This document shows, piece after piece, positions 35,129 to 44,067 of a stretch of 64,000 nt of DNA. The notes below the pieces were generated by a model. The model worked only from the letters and a program-made list of their open reading frames with translations. It did no database searches and had not been told where the DNA came from. The number at the start of each line of letters is the position of its first letter. Positions within the stretch are counted from its first letter, which is position 1. Both the position numbers and the translations under genes were made by a program. This DNA is from DASZHJ01 sp035581425 (GTDB taxonomy: Bacteria > Pseudomonadota > Alphaproteobacteria > ATCC43930 > CGMCC-115725): NCBI GenBank assembly GCA_035581425.1, contig DATJVP010000069.1:1-64000 (forward strand). Reading direction: 5' to 3'.

Positions 35129-35166
35129 AATCTGTGCGCAGTCGCGCGAACCGAAAGGTGGGCCGC

Positions 35167-36027
35167 ATGCGTAAGTCTGTGATTTTTCTGCTCTCGATCC
35201 TGCTCTCGATGGGCTTCGCGATCGCCGCGGCGAAGGCCGACACCCTCGCGACCCTCCGTTCGCGCGGCACGCTCATCATCGGCTATCGCGAGGGTGCGCC
35301 GCCCTTCTCCTTCCTCGGCGCCGACAAGAAGCCGCAGGGCTATTCGATCGATATCTGCAACAGGATCGCGGAGGCAATCAAAACCGAGCTGAAATTGCCG
35401 AACCTCGAGGTCCGTTACGTCCCCGTGACCGCCGAGAACCGGGTCGACAAGCTCGAATCCGGCGACATCGACATCGAGTGCGGCACGACCACGCGGACGC
35501 TCAGCCGCCAAGCCCGTGTCGATTTCACATTGTTCACGTTCCTGACGGGAACGGAGATGGTAGTGAAGGCGGATTCCGGTATCAGCGGACCGGAGCAGCT
35601 CACGAACAAGAAGATCGCGGCACAGCCGGGAACGACGACGGAAGCCGCAATAAAACGGATGATCGCCGCCGAAGCACCGACCGCGCAGCTCATCCCGGTC
35701 CGTGATTCAGCCGAGGGCCTCGCCGCCGTCGAGGCCGGGAAGGCGGACGCCTATGCCGGAGACGAAGTCGTGCTCATCGGCCTCGTACTCGGTGCGAAGG
35801 ACCCCGCGAAATTCCGGCTCACCGGACAGCTTTATTCCTATGAGCCCTATGCGTTGATGGTCCGCAGGAACGACGCCGATTTCCGACTGCTCGCGGATCG
35901 TACTCTCGCCTTCATCTATCAGAACGGCGAGATCGAAGGCATCTGGGGAAAGTGGTTCGGCACCTGGGTCGTGCGTCCGCCGACGCTGCTGCGGATCATG
36001 TACGCGATGGAGGCATTGGCCCCGTAG
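35167..36027 (+). CDS. Amino-acid-type ABC binding protein (SBP_bac_3), orphan
   Basis: 286 aa from ATG at 35167. Sec signal SVIFLLSILLSMGFAIAAAK, then the family 3 start LATLRSRGTLIIGYREGAPP, PQGYSIDICNRIAEAI, the ligand-binding DIECGTTTRT and GDEVVLIGLV. It resembles glutamate/aspartate (GltI-like) binding proteins. No cognate GltJK permease or GltL ATPase genes are adjacent; the nearest importer (38834 on) is of a different type with its own binding protein. Confidence 0.88.
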   Translation: MRKSVIFLLSILLSMGFAIAAAKADTLATLRSRGTLIIGYREGAPPFSFLGADKKPQGYSIDICNRIAEAIKTELKLPNLEVRYVPVTAENRVDKLESGDIDIECGTTTRTLSRQARVDFTLFTFLTGTEMVVKADSGISGPEQLTNKKIAAQPGTTTEAAIKRMIAAEAPTAQLIPVRDSAEGLAAVEAGKADAYAGDEVVLIGLVLGAKDPAKFRLTGQLYSYEPYALMVRRNDADFRLLADRTLAFIYQNGEIEGIWGKWFGTWVVRPPTLLRIMYAMEALAP

Positions 36028-36033
36028 CGTCGC

Positions 36034-37500
36034 CTATTCCGCGGCGGCGCGCGTAGCCCCGGCGCTCAGCACCTCCGCGGCAGCCTTCGCAACGCAGGTT
36101 CCCTCGAAGAAGCGCGGGTTCTGCTTGCCCCAGAGCCTGACCGCATTTGCGAAGGCAAAGTCTCGGAAATCCGCTTCCGTGATGAAGCCTTCCTCGACCA
36201 TCTCGTGCGCCTCCGGCACGGGATGCAGCATGTCCGGCACGTCGAAGTGGCCGATGTCGGAGCTGAAGATCGCATTGAGCCGCGCACCGAAGGGATTGCT
36301 ACGTCCAAACGCGACGACGTTCATGCGGTCGTCGGCCTCGCAGCCGAAATAGAAGGGTCTGGCATAGAGGTCGATCCAGTCTTCCTTGCGGGCGATGCCG
36401 CAGGCCGCGTAGTCGTCATGGACGGGAACGCCGCCAGTGGGATCGTCGAATTCGCTCTGCGGCCAACCGTCGCGTCGCTCGAGCTCCGCTTCCATTTCGG
36501 CGTAGCCGTATTTCCGGACCAGGCTCTTGAGAAGCCCGCGATCGAGCTTCTTCGGATCCATATAGGCAAGCCCCGCGGCACCCCGCCGCTCCCAATGCTC
36601 GATCAGGTCCGCGAAGAGTTGGCAGCCCCAGCCCACGCCGCCCTCGAGGAAGGCGAAGTTGACGTCGGGAAAGCGCCGCGTGACGCCGCCGAGGAAGAGC
36701 GCCTTGGCGACGGCGTGGCCAGAGGATGCGAAATGGCCGATGTGGTTGAAGGTGAAGTTGCCGGGCGTGTTGCGCAGCCCAAAGCCGCGCCCGCCGGTGT
36801 GGAAGGTCGGAGCGACGCCGAGCTCGCGGCAGCGCTGCCAGACGGGATCGTAGTCGTAGTGGCTGTCGATGCCGAGCTGATCGTAGAAAACGGTGAAGCG
36901 ACCGAGCGAGGGATCGAGGTCCCTGGCGGCGGGGAGGCGGCGCTGAATGCCGCTTGCGAACATGCAGACCTTGGCGCCGAGCTGCTTCGTCGCGAAGTCC
37001 ATCTCCGCGATCGCTTCCTCGGGCGTGTGCATGGGGATGACGGCCGCGGGCGTCAGGCGGTCGCCGAGCTTCTCGAAATAGTTCGCCGTAACGATGTTGA
37101 AGGCGTGGACGACGGCCCGGCGCGTCTCGTCGTCGACGATGCGGTGAATGCCGAGGCCGGCCGTTGGATAGATGATCGCAAAATCGATGCCGAGCTCCTC
37201 GAGCCGGTCGTAGAGCATCCGCGGCATCATCGCGGTCGCGCGATCGCGCGTGTTGGTGGACTGGCGCGACCAATAGGCCTCCATGGCGATGCCGCGCTCC
37301 TTGCGCTCGGCGATCGACAGGTTGAGCGCGTCGGGCGCGCGCTGCTGGCTTTTGATGAAGCCGTCCGCGGCCTTGTCGCCCGCGACCTTGCGCATCTGCT
37401 CCGCGAAGACCGGGACATATTCGAGCCAGTGGCCGTCGGCATCGACGATCGGGTGCTTGAGGCCGGCACGGACTTCCGCGGGCGTGCGGTGCGGGCTCAT
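36034..37500 (-). CDS. Amidohydrolase family 2 metal-dependent hydrolase/decarboxylase
   Basis: 488 aa. The N-terminal VDADGHWLEYVPVF is the D-x-D-G-H variant of the metal motif found in PF04909 proteins. Other markers are IIYPTAGLGI, FHTGGRGFG, FLEGGVGWG and FSSDIGHFDVPD near the C-terminus, which carries the last metal-site Asp. Related enzymes hydrolyse or non-oxidatively decarboxylate aromatic and amide substrates. It converges with the binding-protein gene (6-nt gap) and is downstream of the LLM-flavoprotein gene. Confidence 0.85.
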   Translation of the reverse strand: MSPHRTPAEVRAGLKHPIVDADGHWLEYVPVFAEQMRKVAGDKAADGFIKSQQRAPDALNLSIAERKERGIAMEAYWSRQSTNTRDRATAMMPRMLYDRLEELGIDFAIIYPTAGLGIHRIVDDETRRAVVHAFNIVTANYFEKLGDRLTPAAVIPMHTPEEAIAEMDFATKQLGAKVCMFASGIQRRLPAARDLDPSLGRFTVFYDQLGIDSHYDYDPVWQRCRELGVAPTFHTGGRGFGLRNTPGNFTFNHIGHFASSGHAVAKALFLGGVTRRFPDVNFAFLEGGVGWGCQLFADLIEHWERRGAAGLAYMDPKKLDRGLLKSLVRKYGYAEMEAELERRDGWPQSEFDDPTGGVPVHDDYAACGIARKEDWIDLYARPFYFGCEADDRMNVVAFGRSNPFGARLNAIFSSDIGHFDVPDMLHPVPEAHEMVEEGFITEADFRDFAFANAVRLWGKQNPRFFEGTCVAKAAAEVLSAGATRAAAE

Positions 37501-37579
37501 TTTTCCCTCCGAGATCGCGATCGGGGCTATCTAGCCGCGAGGATATCCCTCGGGCTCACCATCTGCAACGAGACCGCAA

Positions 37580-38650
37580 TCAGGCGAAAGCTTGGCGGAT
37601 GCGGGCCCAATCCGAGAGCGCCGCTTCTTGGCCGGGAACGAGCTGGATCGCGAATTCCGTATAGCCGGCGTCGCGCAGGACGCCGATCCGCCGCCTGATC
37701 TCCCCCTCCGTCGCGGTGAAGGAGGTGGCGCGGACGAGGTCGGCGGTGATGAAAGGCCGCTCCTCCGGCCGTATCGCCATGAGGTGGCTCCGGTGATTGC
37801 TGAGATAGAGAGCATCCGCCGGCTCGAAGCGCCGCGCGACCTCGATGTAGCCCGCGATCTCCGCGCGCGCGAAAGTCGGCATGGCGGTGCCGGGCGCGAG
37901 GCCCGAAAGCGCCTCGTCAGCGGCACGGTGCAGCATCACCGCCGCCCGCGGTCCCCCTTGCGCCACAGCCCGCTCGGAATCCGCGGGCTCGCCCTCTTCC
38001 AAGACGCAGCCCAGCGCGAAAGCGGTGGCGGAGAGGTCCGAGAGAGCATGGCCGGCTTTCCTCCATTCCTCGCGCATTGCCTCGACTTCGCGCACGGCAT
38101 GGTCGACGTTGCTCACGAAATCGACCCATCCGGCGTTGAGCCGTGCCGTGAGCGAGCGCGTCCGCGGGCCGAATGCCGAGAGATGCAGCGGGATCGGATC
38201 GCGCGTGTTGTAAAGCCCGAGCTCGGGATTAAGGAGGCGGATCTTGTGCCGCTCGCCCTCCATCTCGAACTCGACGGTCTCGCCGCGCAAGAGCCCATAG
38301 ACCTGCGCGATATAGGTCTCCATGTCCTTCATCTTGATTGCGCCGAAGCCCATCGCACGCCGCGCGGTGAAGCCGGTCCCGACCCCGAAATCAATGCGGC
38401 CCGGAGCTAGCTTGTTGAGCGAGGCCAGGGAATTGGCCGTCACGGGCGCGATGCGGTTCGAGGGAACGAGCACGCCGGTGCCGAGCCGGATGCGGCGGGT
38501 CTTCACCGCGGCCGCGGCCATCGCGACGAAACAGTCCGCACTCAGCATTTGCGTGTCGTAGAACCAAGCGCGGGAGAAACCGAGCTCCTCGGCACGGGCC
38601 ACGGTCCCCCAGGAATCCGCCGCGGCAGGCAATGCGATCGCGAATTTCAT
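37580..38650 (-). CDS. LLM-class F420/FMN-dependent oxidoreductase
   Basis: 356 aa with a luciferase-like TIM barrel: MKFAIALPAAADSWGTVARAEELGFSRAWFYD, then RIRLGTGVLVPSNRIAP, LAPGRIDFGVGTGFTARRAMG and a C-terminal GYTEFAIQLVPG. Proteins with the RRAMG-type loop are annotated as methylenetetrahydromethanopterin-reductase-like or monooxygenases; cofactor cannot be decided here. It is transcribed with the amidohydrolase and divergently from the dipeptide-type binding protein. Confidence 0.87.
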   Translation of the reverse strand: MKFAIALPAAADSWGTVARAEELGFSRAWFYDTQMLSADCFVAMAAAAVKTRRIRLGTGVLVPSNRIAPVTANSLASLNKLAPGRIDFGVGTGFTARRAMGFGAIKMKDMETYIAQVYGLLRGETVEFEMEGERHKIRLLNPELGLYNTRDPIPLHLSAFGPRTRSLTARLNAGWVDFVSNVDHAVREVEAMREEWRKAGHALSDLSATAFALGCVLEEGEPADSERAVAQGGPRAAVMLHRAADEALSGLAPGTAMPTFARAEIAGYIEVARRFEPADALYLSNHRSHLMAIRPEERPFITADLVRATSFTATEGEIRRRIGVLRDAGYTEFAIQLVPGQEAALSDWARIRQAFA

Positions 38651-38774
38651 CCGCCCCTCCCCGCCTCTCAGTGGCAGCCGGCCCAGGCGCGCGGCATGCT
38701 CCGTGCATGGTCGGAGCCGAGGCTGGCGCCTGTCAACGGGGGCGGCTGCAGCTGGAAAGCCAGCCTGGGGAATA

Positions 38775-38804
38775 TTGCATTACCTGCTGATATCGGAACA
38801 TTAT
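38775..38804 (+). promoter_or_regulatory. Candidate sigma-70-like promoter of the dipeptide-type operon
   Basis: ttgcat (38775-38780) and cattat (38799-38804) are separated by 18 nt, 29 nt upstream of the binding-protein ATG. It is the most AT-rich part of the 183-nt divergent spacer. Identified by eye only. Confidence 0.35.
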
Positions 38805-38833
38805 GGAGTTCCAGGGAAAACACGGAGGCAACA

Positions 38834-40426
38834 ATGTCGACCAGACTTCGCCTCGCAGCGCTGGCGGTCGCTTTACCGCTGGCGTTCGGGAGCTCCGCAG
38901 TATTTGCGGCGACGCCTAAGGATACGATTGTGATGGGCTGGCAGCTCGATGGTGTCCTCACCTTCGATCCCGCCGAGTCCTACGAGATCGCCACGCAGGA
39001 GTTCGGCACCAATATCTACGACCGGCTCACGCGATATGAGGCGGAGGATCCCTCCAAGCTCGTGGGCGGCGTCGCCGAGAGCTGGACGATCTCCCCGGAC
39101 GCCAAGACCTTCACCTTCAAGCTACGCCCGAACCAAAAGTTCGCGAGCGGCTCTCCGGTCACGGCCGACGACATGGCGTGGTCGCTTCAGCGGGTCGTGA
39201 TACTCGACAAGGCGCCGGCCTTCCTCTTCACCCAGCTCGGCTGGAACAAGGACAACGTCAAGACGCTGGTGCAGGCGACCGACCCCAGCACGCTTACGTT
39301 CAAGATCACCGAGGATCTCGCCCCCTCGCTCGTGCTCAATCTCATGAGCACCTACGCGGCATCGGTCGTCGAGAAGAAGGTGGCAATGGCCAACGAGGTC
39401 AACGGCGACCTCGGGAACTCCTGGCTCAAATCGCATTCGGCAGCGTCGGGCCCCTATACGCTCGTCTCCTGGAAGCCCGATGAATCCGTGACGCTCGAGG
39501 CCAACCCCCTCTATCACATGGGGGCGCCGCACATGAAGCGGATCGTCATCCGCCACATTCCCGAGCCGTCGACCCAGCGTCTGCTACTCGAGAAGGGCGA
39601 CATCGACATCGCGCGCGACCTGACGCCCGATCAGCTCAAGCCGATGGAGGGAAACAAGGACATCAAGATCGAATCCTTCCCGGCGGCGAACACCTACTAC
39701 CTCGGCATGAACATGTCCGAGGAGCACATGAAGAACCCCAAGGTTCGCGAGGCGATGAAATACCTCGTGGATTACCAGGGCCTGGTCAACACGGTCCTCA
39801 AGGGGCGCTTCATCGTGCAGGAGGCCTTCCTGCCGGTCGGGTTCCTGGGCGCCATCGCCTACAACCCCTACAAGCTCGACGTCGCCAAGGCGAAGGCTCT
39901 CCTCGCCGAGGCCGGCTATCCCAACGGCTTCGAGCTCGAGTTCACCGCGCCGAACACGTCTCCCTGGACCGACATCTCGCAGTCGGTGCAGCAGACGATG
40001 GCTCAGGGCGGCATCAAGCTCAAACTCGTGCAAGTGGAGCTGAAGCAGGAGCTTGCGATCTTCCGGGGCAGGAAGCACCAGCTCGTGCTCAATAGCTGGG
40101 CGCCCGATTACTTCGATCCGCACAGCAATGCCGACACCTTCGCGCACAACGATGACGACGGCGATACGCCGAAGATCAAGCCGCTGGCCTGGCGTACGCA
40201 TTGGTACATTCCGGAGATGACCAAGATCACGCTCGCGGCGGCGAAGGAAGTCGACACCGAGAAGCGCAAGGCCATGTATGCGGACTTGCAGAAGAAGGTC
40301 ACGGACGACGGGCCCTTCGTCATCATGTTCCAGAACGCAAACCAGGTTGCGATGCGTGCGGACGTGAAGGGCTTCAAGACGGGACTCTTCGAGGACTTCA
40401 ACTTCTATCGCACGATCACGAAGTGA
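38834..40426 (+). CDS. Dipeptide-type periplasmic binding protein (SBP_bac_5)
   Basis: 530 aa from ATG at 38834 with GGAGG upstream. Sec signal LAALAVALPLAFGSSAVFAA, then VMGWQLDGVLTFDPAESYE, NIYDRLTRYEAEDPSKLVGG and FTFKLRPNQKFASGSPVTAD, the family 5 hallmark. VREAMKYLVDYQGLVNTVLK lies in domain II. It is the first gene of a five-gene importer operon (binding protein, two permeases, two ATPases). Confidence 0.92.
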   Translation: MSTRLRLAALAVALPLAFGSSAVFAATPKDTIVMGWQLDGVLTFDPAESYEIATQEFGTNIYDRLTRYEAEDPSKLVGGVAESWTISPDAKTFTFKLRPNQKFASGSPVTADDMAWSLQRVVILDKAPAFLFTQLGWNKDNVKTLVQATDPSTLTFKITEDLAPSLVLNLMSTYAASVVEKKVAMANEVNGDLGNSWLKSHSAASGPYTLVSWKPDESVTLEANPLYHMGAPHMKRIVIRHIPEPSTQRLLLEKGDIDIARDLTPDQLKPMEGNKDIKIESFPAANTYYLGMNMSEEHMKNPKVREAMKYLVDYQGLVNTVLKGRFIVQEAFLPVGFLGAIAYNPYKLDVAKAKALLAEAGYPNGFELEFTAPNTSPWTDISQSVQQTMAQGGIKLKLVQVELKQELAIFRGRKHQLVLNSWAPDYFDPHSNADTFAHNDDDGDTPKIKPLAWRTHWYIPEMTKITLAAAKEVDTEKRKAMYADLQKKVTDDGPFVIMFQNANQVAMRADVKGFKTGLFEDFNFYRTITK

Positions 40427-40430
40427 CGGT

Positions 40431-41513
40431 TTGCCAACGGTGCCGGCCGTCCGCGTAGCGACGGTTGCCGAGGACGGGTGGGTTGGGCGGCTTGCCCGAC
40501 CCATCCGTCGCCTCGGCAGGCTGCTTTTTTCGGTGGCGCTGACCTTCCTGGGTCTGACCTGCGTCACCTTCTTCATTGGCCGAGTGATCCCGATCGATCC
40601 CGTGCTCGCCATCGTCGGCGACAAAGCCTCGATCGCGACCTACAACAAAGTGAAAATCGAGATCGGCCTGGACCAACCGATCCCGGTGCAATACTGGCGC
40701 TACCTCGTGAAGATCGTGCACGGGGACTTCGGCAATTCCATCATCACCTCCGAGCCCGTGCTGCATGACCTCATGCACGTATTTCCAGCGACGCTGGAGC
40801 TTTCGGTGCTGGCGCTCATCATCGGCGTGGTTTTTGGCATCCCCTTGGGCGTCCTCGCCGCGACACATCGCGGGCGATGGCAGGACCAGGTGATCCGCTT
40901 CGTCTCGTTGCTCGGATATTCCATGCCGGTGTTTTGGCTCGGGCTCGTGGGGCTGCTTGCCTTCTATGCCGAGCTCGGCTGGGTCGCGGGACCCGGCCGG
41001 ATCGACGTGAGCTACGACGATATCGTCCATCCCGTCACCGGGCTCCTCACCCTCGACAGTCTCATCGAGGGCGAGGACGAGGTGTTCTGGAACGCCCTTA
41101 GCCATCTGATACTGCCGGCGTCGATCCTGGGATATCTCTCGCTCGCCTATGTCGCGAGGATGACGCGGAGCTTCATGCTCGCGCAGCTCAAGCAGGAATA
41201 CGTCCTCGCGACGCTCGCCAAAGGACTCTCGCCTTTCCGAGTGGTCTGGGTGCACGCGCTCGGCAATGTCTGGGTTCAGCTCGTGACGGTGATCGCGCTC
41301 ACTTTCGGCAATCTGCTCGAAGGCGCGGTGCTCACCGAGACCGTCTTCGCCTGGCCCGGGCTTGGGCTCTACATGAAGAACTCGCTATTCAACGCCGACC
41401 TCAATGCGGTGCTCGGGGGAACGATGCTCGTGGGTGTCGTCTACATCGGCCTCAACATGCTATCCGACCTGGTGTATCCGCTGGTCGATCCGCGCGCGCG
41501 GGAGCAGCGATGA
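40431..41513 (+). CDS. Dipeptide-type ABC transporter permease (DppB-like)
   Basis: 360 aa if started at TTG 40431; a GTG at 40440 is an equally good start. Helix 1 LLFSVALTFLGLTCVTFFIG, then IEIGLDQPIPVQYWRYLVKIVHGDFGNS as in DppB. The coupling loop QEYVLATLAKGLSPFRVVWVH and C-terminal NMLSDLVYPLVDPRAR are standard. It follows the binding-protein stop by 4 nt and overlaps the next permease by 4 nt. Confidence 0.9.
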   Translation: MPTVPAVRVATVAEDGWVGRLARPIRRLGRLLFSVALTFLGLTCVTFFIGRVIPIDPVLAIVGDKASIATYNKVKIEIGLDQPIPVQYWRYLVKIVHGDFGNSIITSEPVLHDLMHVFPATLELSVLALIIGVVFGIPLGVLAATHRGRWQDQVIRFVSLLGYSMPVFWLGLVGLLAFYAELGWVAGPGRIDVSYDDIVHPVTGLLTLDSLIEGEDEVFWNALSHLILPASILGYLSLAYVARMTRSFMLAQLKQEYVLATLAKGLSPFRVVWVHALGNVWVQLVTVIALTFGNLLEGAVLTETVFAWPGLGLYMKNSLFNADLNAVLGGTMLVGVVYIGLNMLSDLVYPLVDPRAREQR

Positions 41514-42418
41514 CGGACGCGGTCGCATGGAGGGGATGGCTTCTCGACCCCGCGCCCGCGAGCCGGCGCCAGGCTCGGCTCGGGCGCTGGTACCGCGCGT
41601 GGATGGCGTTCCGGCGCAACGGTCTCGCGATGGCCGGCCTCGGTATCGTGCTGCTGGTGGTGCTGATGGCGGTCTTCGCGCCGCTGATCGCGGAACCCAG
41701 CGCGGCAACCCTGCAAGTGCTCGCGGACCGGCTGCAGCCGGCCTCCGCCCAGCATTGGTTCGGCACCGACGAGCTCGGCCGCGACATCTTCGCGAGAATC
41801 ATTTTCGGCGCGCGAACCACACTCGTCATCGTCATCTTGGTGTCGGTGATCGTTGTTCCCGTGGGCCTCGGGATCGGGCTTCCCGCGGGCTATTTCGGCG
41901 GCTGGATCGATGCGCTGCTGATGCGCATTACCGACATATTCCTTTCCTTCCCGCGCCTGGTGCTGGCGCTCGCCTTCGCTGCGGCGCTGGGACCGGGCAT
42001 CGAGAATGCCGTCATCGCGATCTCGCTGACGACCTGGCCGCCTTATGCGCGCCTCGCGCGTGCGGAGACGCTCACCCGGCGCCGTGCGGAATTCATCGAG
42101 GCCGCGGAGATGCAAGGGGCATCGCAGCTCCGGATCATCCTCTCGCAGATCGTGCCGCTCTGCCTGCCCTCGGTAATCATTCGCCTCACCCTCGACATGG
42201 CCGGGATCATCCTGACCGCGGCCGGCCTCGGCTTCCTCGGCCTCGGCGCGCAGCCGCCCGCGCCGGAATGGGGCGCGATGGTTTCCTCCGGCAGGCAGGT
42301 TCTGCTCGACCACTGGTGGGTCGCGACCATTCCGGGCATCGCCATCTTCTTCACCAGCGTGGGGTTCAATCTGCTGGGTGACGGCCTGCGCGACGTCGCG
42401 GATTCCCGCGCGACATGA
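41510..42418 (+). CDS. Dipeptide-type ABC transporter permease (DppC-like)
   Basis: 302 aa, ATGA overlap with the DppB-like gene. The N-terminal amphipathic region YRAWMAFRRNGLAMAGLGIV, the signature HWFGTDELGRDIFARIIFGA, the coupling loop AEFIEAAEMQGASQLRIILSQ and the ending NLLGDGLRDVADSRAT define it as OppC/DppC type. Confidence 0.92.
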   Translation: MTDAVAWRGWLLDPAPASRRQARLGRWYRAWMAFRRNGLAMAGLGIVLLVVLMAVFAPLIAEPSAATLQVLADRLQPASAQHWFGTDELGRDIFARIIFGARTTLVIVILVSVIVVPVGLGIGLPAGYFGGWIDALLMRITDIFLSFPRLVLALAFAAALGPGIENAVIAISLTTWPPYARLARAETLTRRRAEFIEAAEMQGASQLRIILSQIVPLCLPSVIIRLTLDMAGIILTAAGLGFLGLGAQPPAPEWGAMVSSGRQVLLDHWWVATIPGIAIFFTSVGFNLLGDGLRDVADSRAT

Positions 42419-43263
42419 GCGAGTCCAAGCTCCTTTCCGTGCGTAACCTGAGGGTGACCTATCCCAGTGACGAGGGCGATTTCGTCGCGGTACGCGGCGT
42501 CTCCTTCGAGCTCGGACGCGAGCGGCTCGGCATCGTCGGGGAGTCCGGCTCGGGCAAATCGACCACGGGGCGTGCGATCATGGGCCTCGTGCCGGAGCCG
42601 GGGCGCGTCGAGGCCGACGAGCTCCGCCTCGGCGAGGAGAACCTGCTTCGGCTCGACGAGCGCGGCTTCCGCCGCATTCGCGGTAAGCGGGTCGCGATGA
42701 TCCTGCAGGACCCGAAGTACTCGCTCGATCCCGTCATGAGCGTCGGCCACCAGATCGCCGAGACCCACCGCTGCCACTTCGGAAGCAACGCCGCCGCGGC
42801 GCGCGTGGCGGCTTTGGAGATGCTGGCGGCCGTGCACATCCGCGATCCCGAGCGCGTCTATGCGCTCTACCCTCATCAGGTCTCCGGGGGCATGGGCCAG
42901 CGGGTCATGATCGCGATGATGCTGATTGCGGGACCCGATCTCCTCATCGCGGACGAGCCGACCTCGGCGCTCGACGTGACCGTGCAGCATCAGGTGCTCG
43001 CGATCATGGACGATCTCGTGCGCCGCCGCGGGATGGGATTGATCCTCATCAGTCACAACCTCCATCTGGTCTCGGCCTTCTGCGACCGCGTGCTCGTGAT
43101 GTATGCGGGACGCGTGCTCGAGACCTGCAAGGCCTCGGAACTCGCGACCGCGCGGCATCCCTACACCCGCGGCCTCCTCGCCTCACTGCCGGAGCTCGGA
43201 AGGCGGCGCGCGGAGCTGCCGCAATTGCAGCGCGACCCCGCCTGGGCGGCGGATGCCCCGTGA
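42415..43263 (+). CDS. Dipeptide-type ABC transporter ATP-binding protein (DppD-like)
   Basis: 282 aa. Walker A GESGSGKS, Q-loop LQDPKYSLDPVMSVG, signature VSGGMGQRVMIAM (Met-Gly in place of the usual Gln-Arg), Walker B LLIADEPTSALD and H-loop LISHNLHLV. It is shorter than typical DppD because the cysteine-rich C-terminal tail is missing. ATGA overlap upstream and GTGA overlap downstream show translational coupling through the operon. Confidence 0.91.
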   Translation: MSESKLLSVRNLRVTYPSDEGDFVAVRGVSFELGRERLGIVGESGSGKSTTGRAIMGLVPEPGRVEADELRLGEENLLRLDERGFRRIRGKRVAMILQDPKYSLDPVMSVGHQIAETHRCHFGSNAAAARVAALEMLAAVHIRDPERVYALYPHQVSGGMGQRVMIAMMLIAGPDLLIADEPTSALDVTVQHQVLAIMDDLVRRRGMGLILISHNLHLVSAFCDRVLVMYAGRVLETCKASELATARHPYTRGLLASLPELGRRRAELPQLQRDPAWAADAP

Positions 43264-44036
43264 TCGAGCTGGAGGGCGTCACCGTCAGCTACGGCAGCGG
43301 CGAGCGGCGGATCGACGCCGTACGCGACGTCTCTTTTGGCGTCGCCATCGGCGAGACCTTCGGGCTGGTGGGCGAGTCCGGCTCCGGCAAATCGACCGTG
43401 CTGCGGGCGATCGCCGGGCTAATCCCGCACGCGGAGGGCCGCGTCACGCTGGCGAGCCAGGAGATGCAGCCGCGCCGGACCAAGGCCGAGCGCAAGATGG
43501 TGCAGATGGTGTTCCAGGATCCCTATGGCTCCCTGCATCCGAACCAAACGGTCGACCAGACCTTGAGCATGCCGGTCGTGATCCACCGCCTCGGCGACAC
43601 CGAGCGCCGCATCTCCTCCGCGCTGCGTGAGGTCGGGCTCGGCCGCGAGCATCGCTACCGCTTTCCGCACCAGCTCTCGGGCGGGCAGCGCCAGCGTGTC
43701 GCGATCGCGCGCGCGCTCATCCTGGAGCCGCGCATCCTGCTTCTCGACGAGCCCACCTCCGCACTCGATGTCTCCGTGCAGGCGGAGATCCTGAACCTGC
43801 TGGTGCGGCTGCGGCGCGATCACGGCCTCACCGCGCTGATGGTGAGCCACGATCTCGCGGTGGTCGCGCATCTCTGCGAGCGTGTCGCGGTGATGAGCCA
43901 CGGAAGGATCGTCGAGATCACGACCGCCGATGCGCTGGCGTCAGGGAGAGTGAGCCATCCCTATACGCGCGAGCTTCTGCGCTCCAATCGCGGCTTCGAT
44001 CGCAGCGGCGCGGAGATCGACGACGCGGTCTCGTGA
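43260..44036 (+). CDS. Dipeptide-type ABC transporter ATP-binding protein (DppF-like)
   Basis: 258 aa from GTG at 43260 (MIELEGVTVSYGSG). Walker A GESGSGKS, Q-loop FQDPYGSLHPNQTVD, signature LSGGQRQR, Walker B LLLLDEPTSALD and H-loop MVSHDLAVV are present. It too lacks the long cysteine-rich tail and ends soon after HPYTRELLRSN. It is the last importer gene; it converges with the LMW-PTP gene across 31 nt that include a 5-bp hairpin (gagct/agctc). Confidence 0.91.
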   Translation: MIELEGVTVSYGSGERRIDAVRDVSFGVAIGETFGLVGESGSGKSTVLRAIAGLIPHAEGRVTLASQEMQPRRTKAERKMVQMVFQDPYGSLHPNQTVDQTLSMPVVIHRLGDTERRISSALREVGLGREHRYRFPHQLSGGQRQRVAIARALILEPRILLLDEPTSALDVSVQAEILNLLVRLRRDHGLTALMVSHDLAVVAHLCERVAVMSHGRIVEITTADALASGRVSHPYTRELLRSNRGFDRSGAEIDDAVS

Positions 44037-44067
44037 GAGCTCCCAGCTCAAGGGGAAGGGGCACGCG

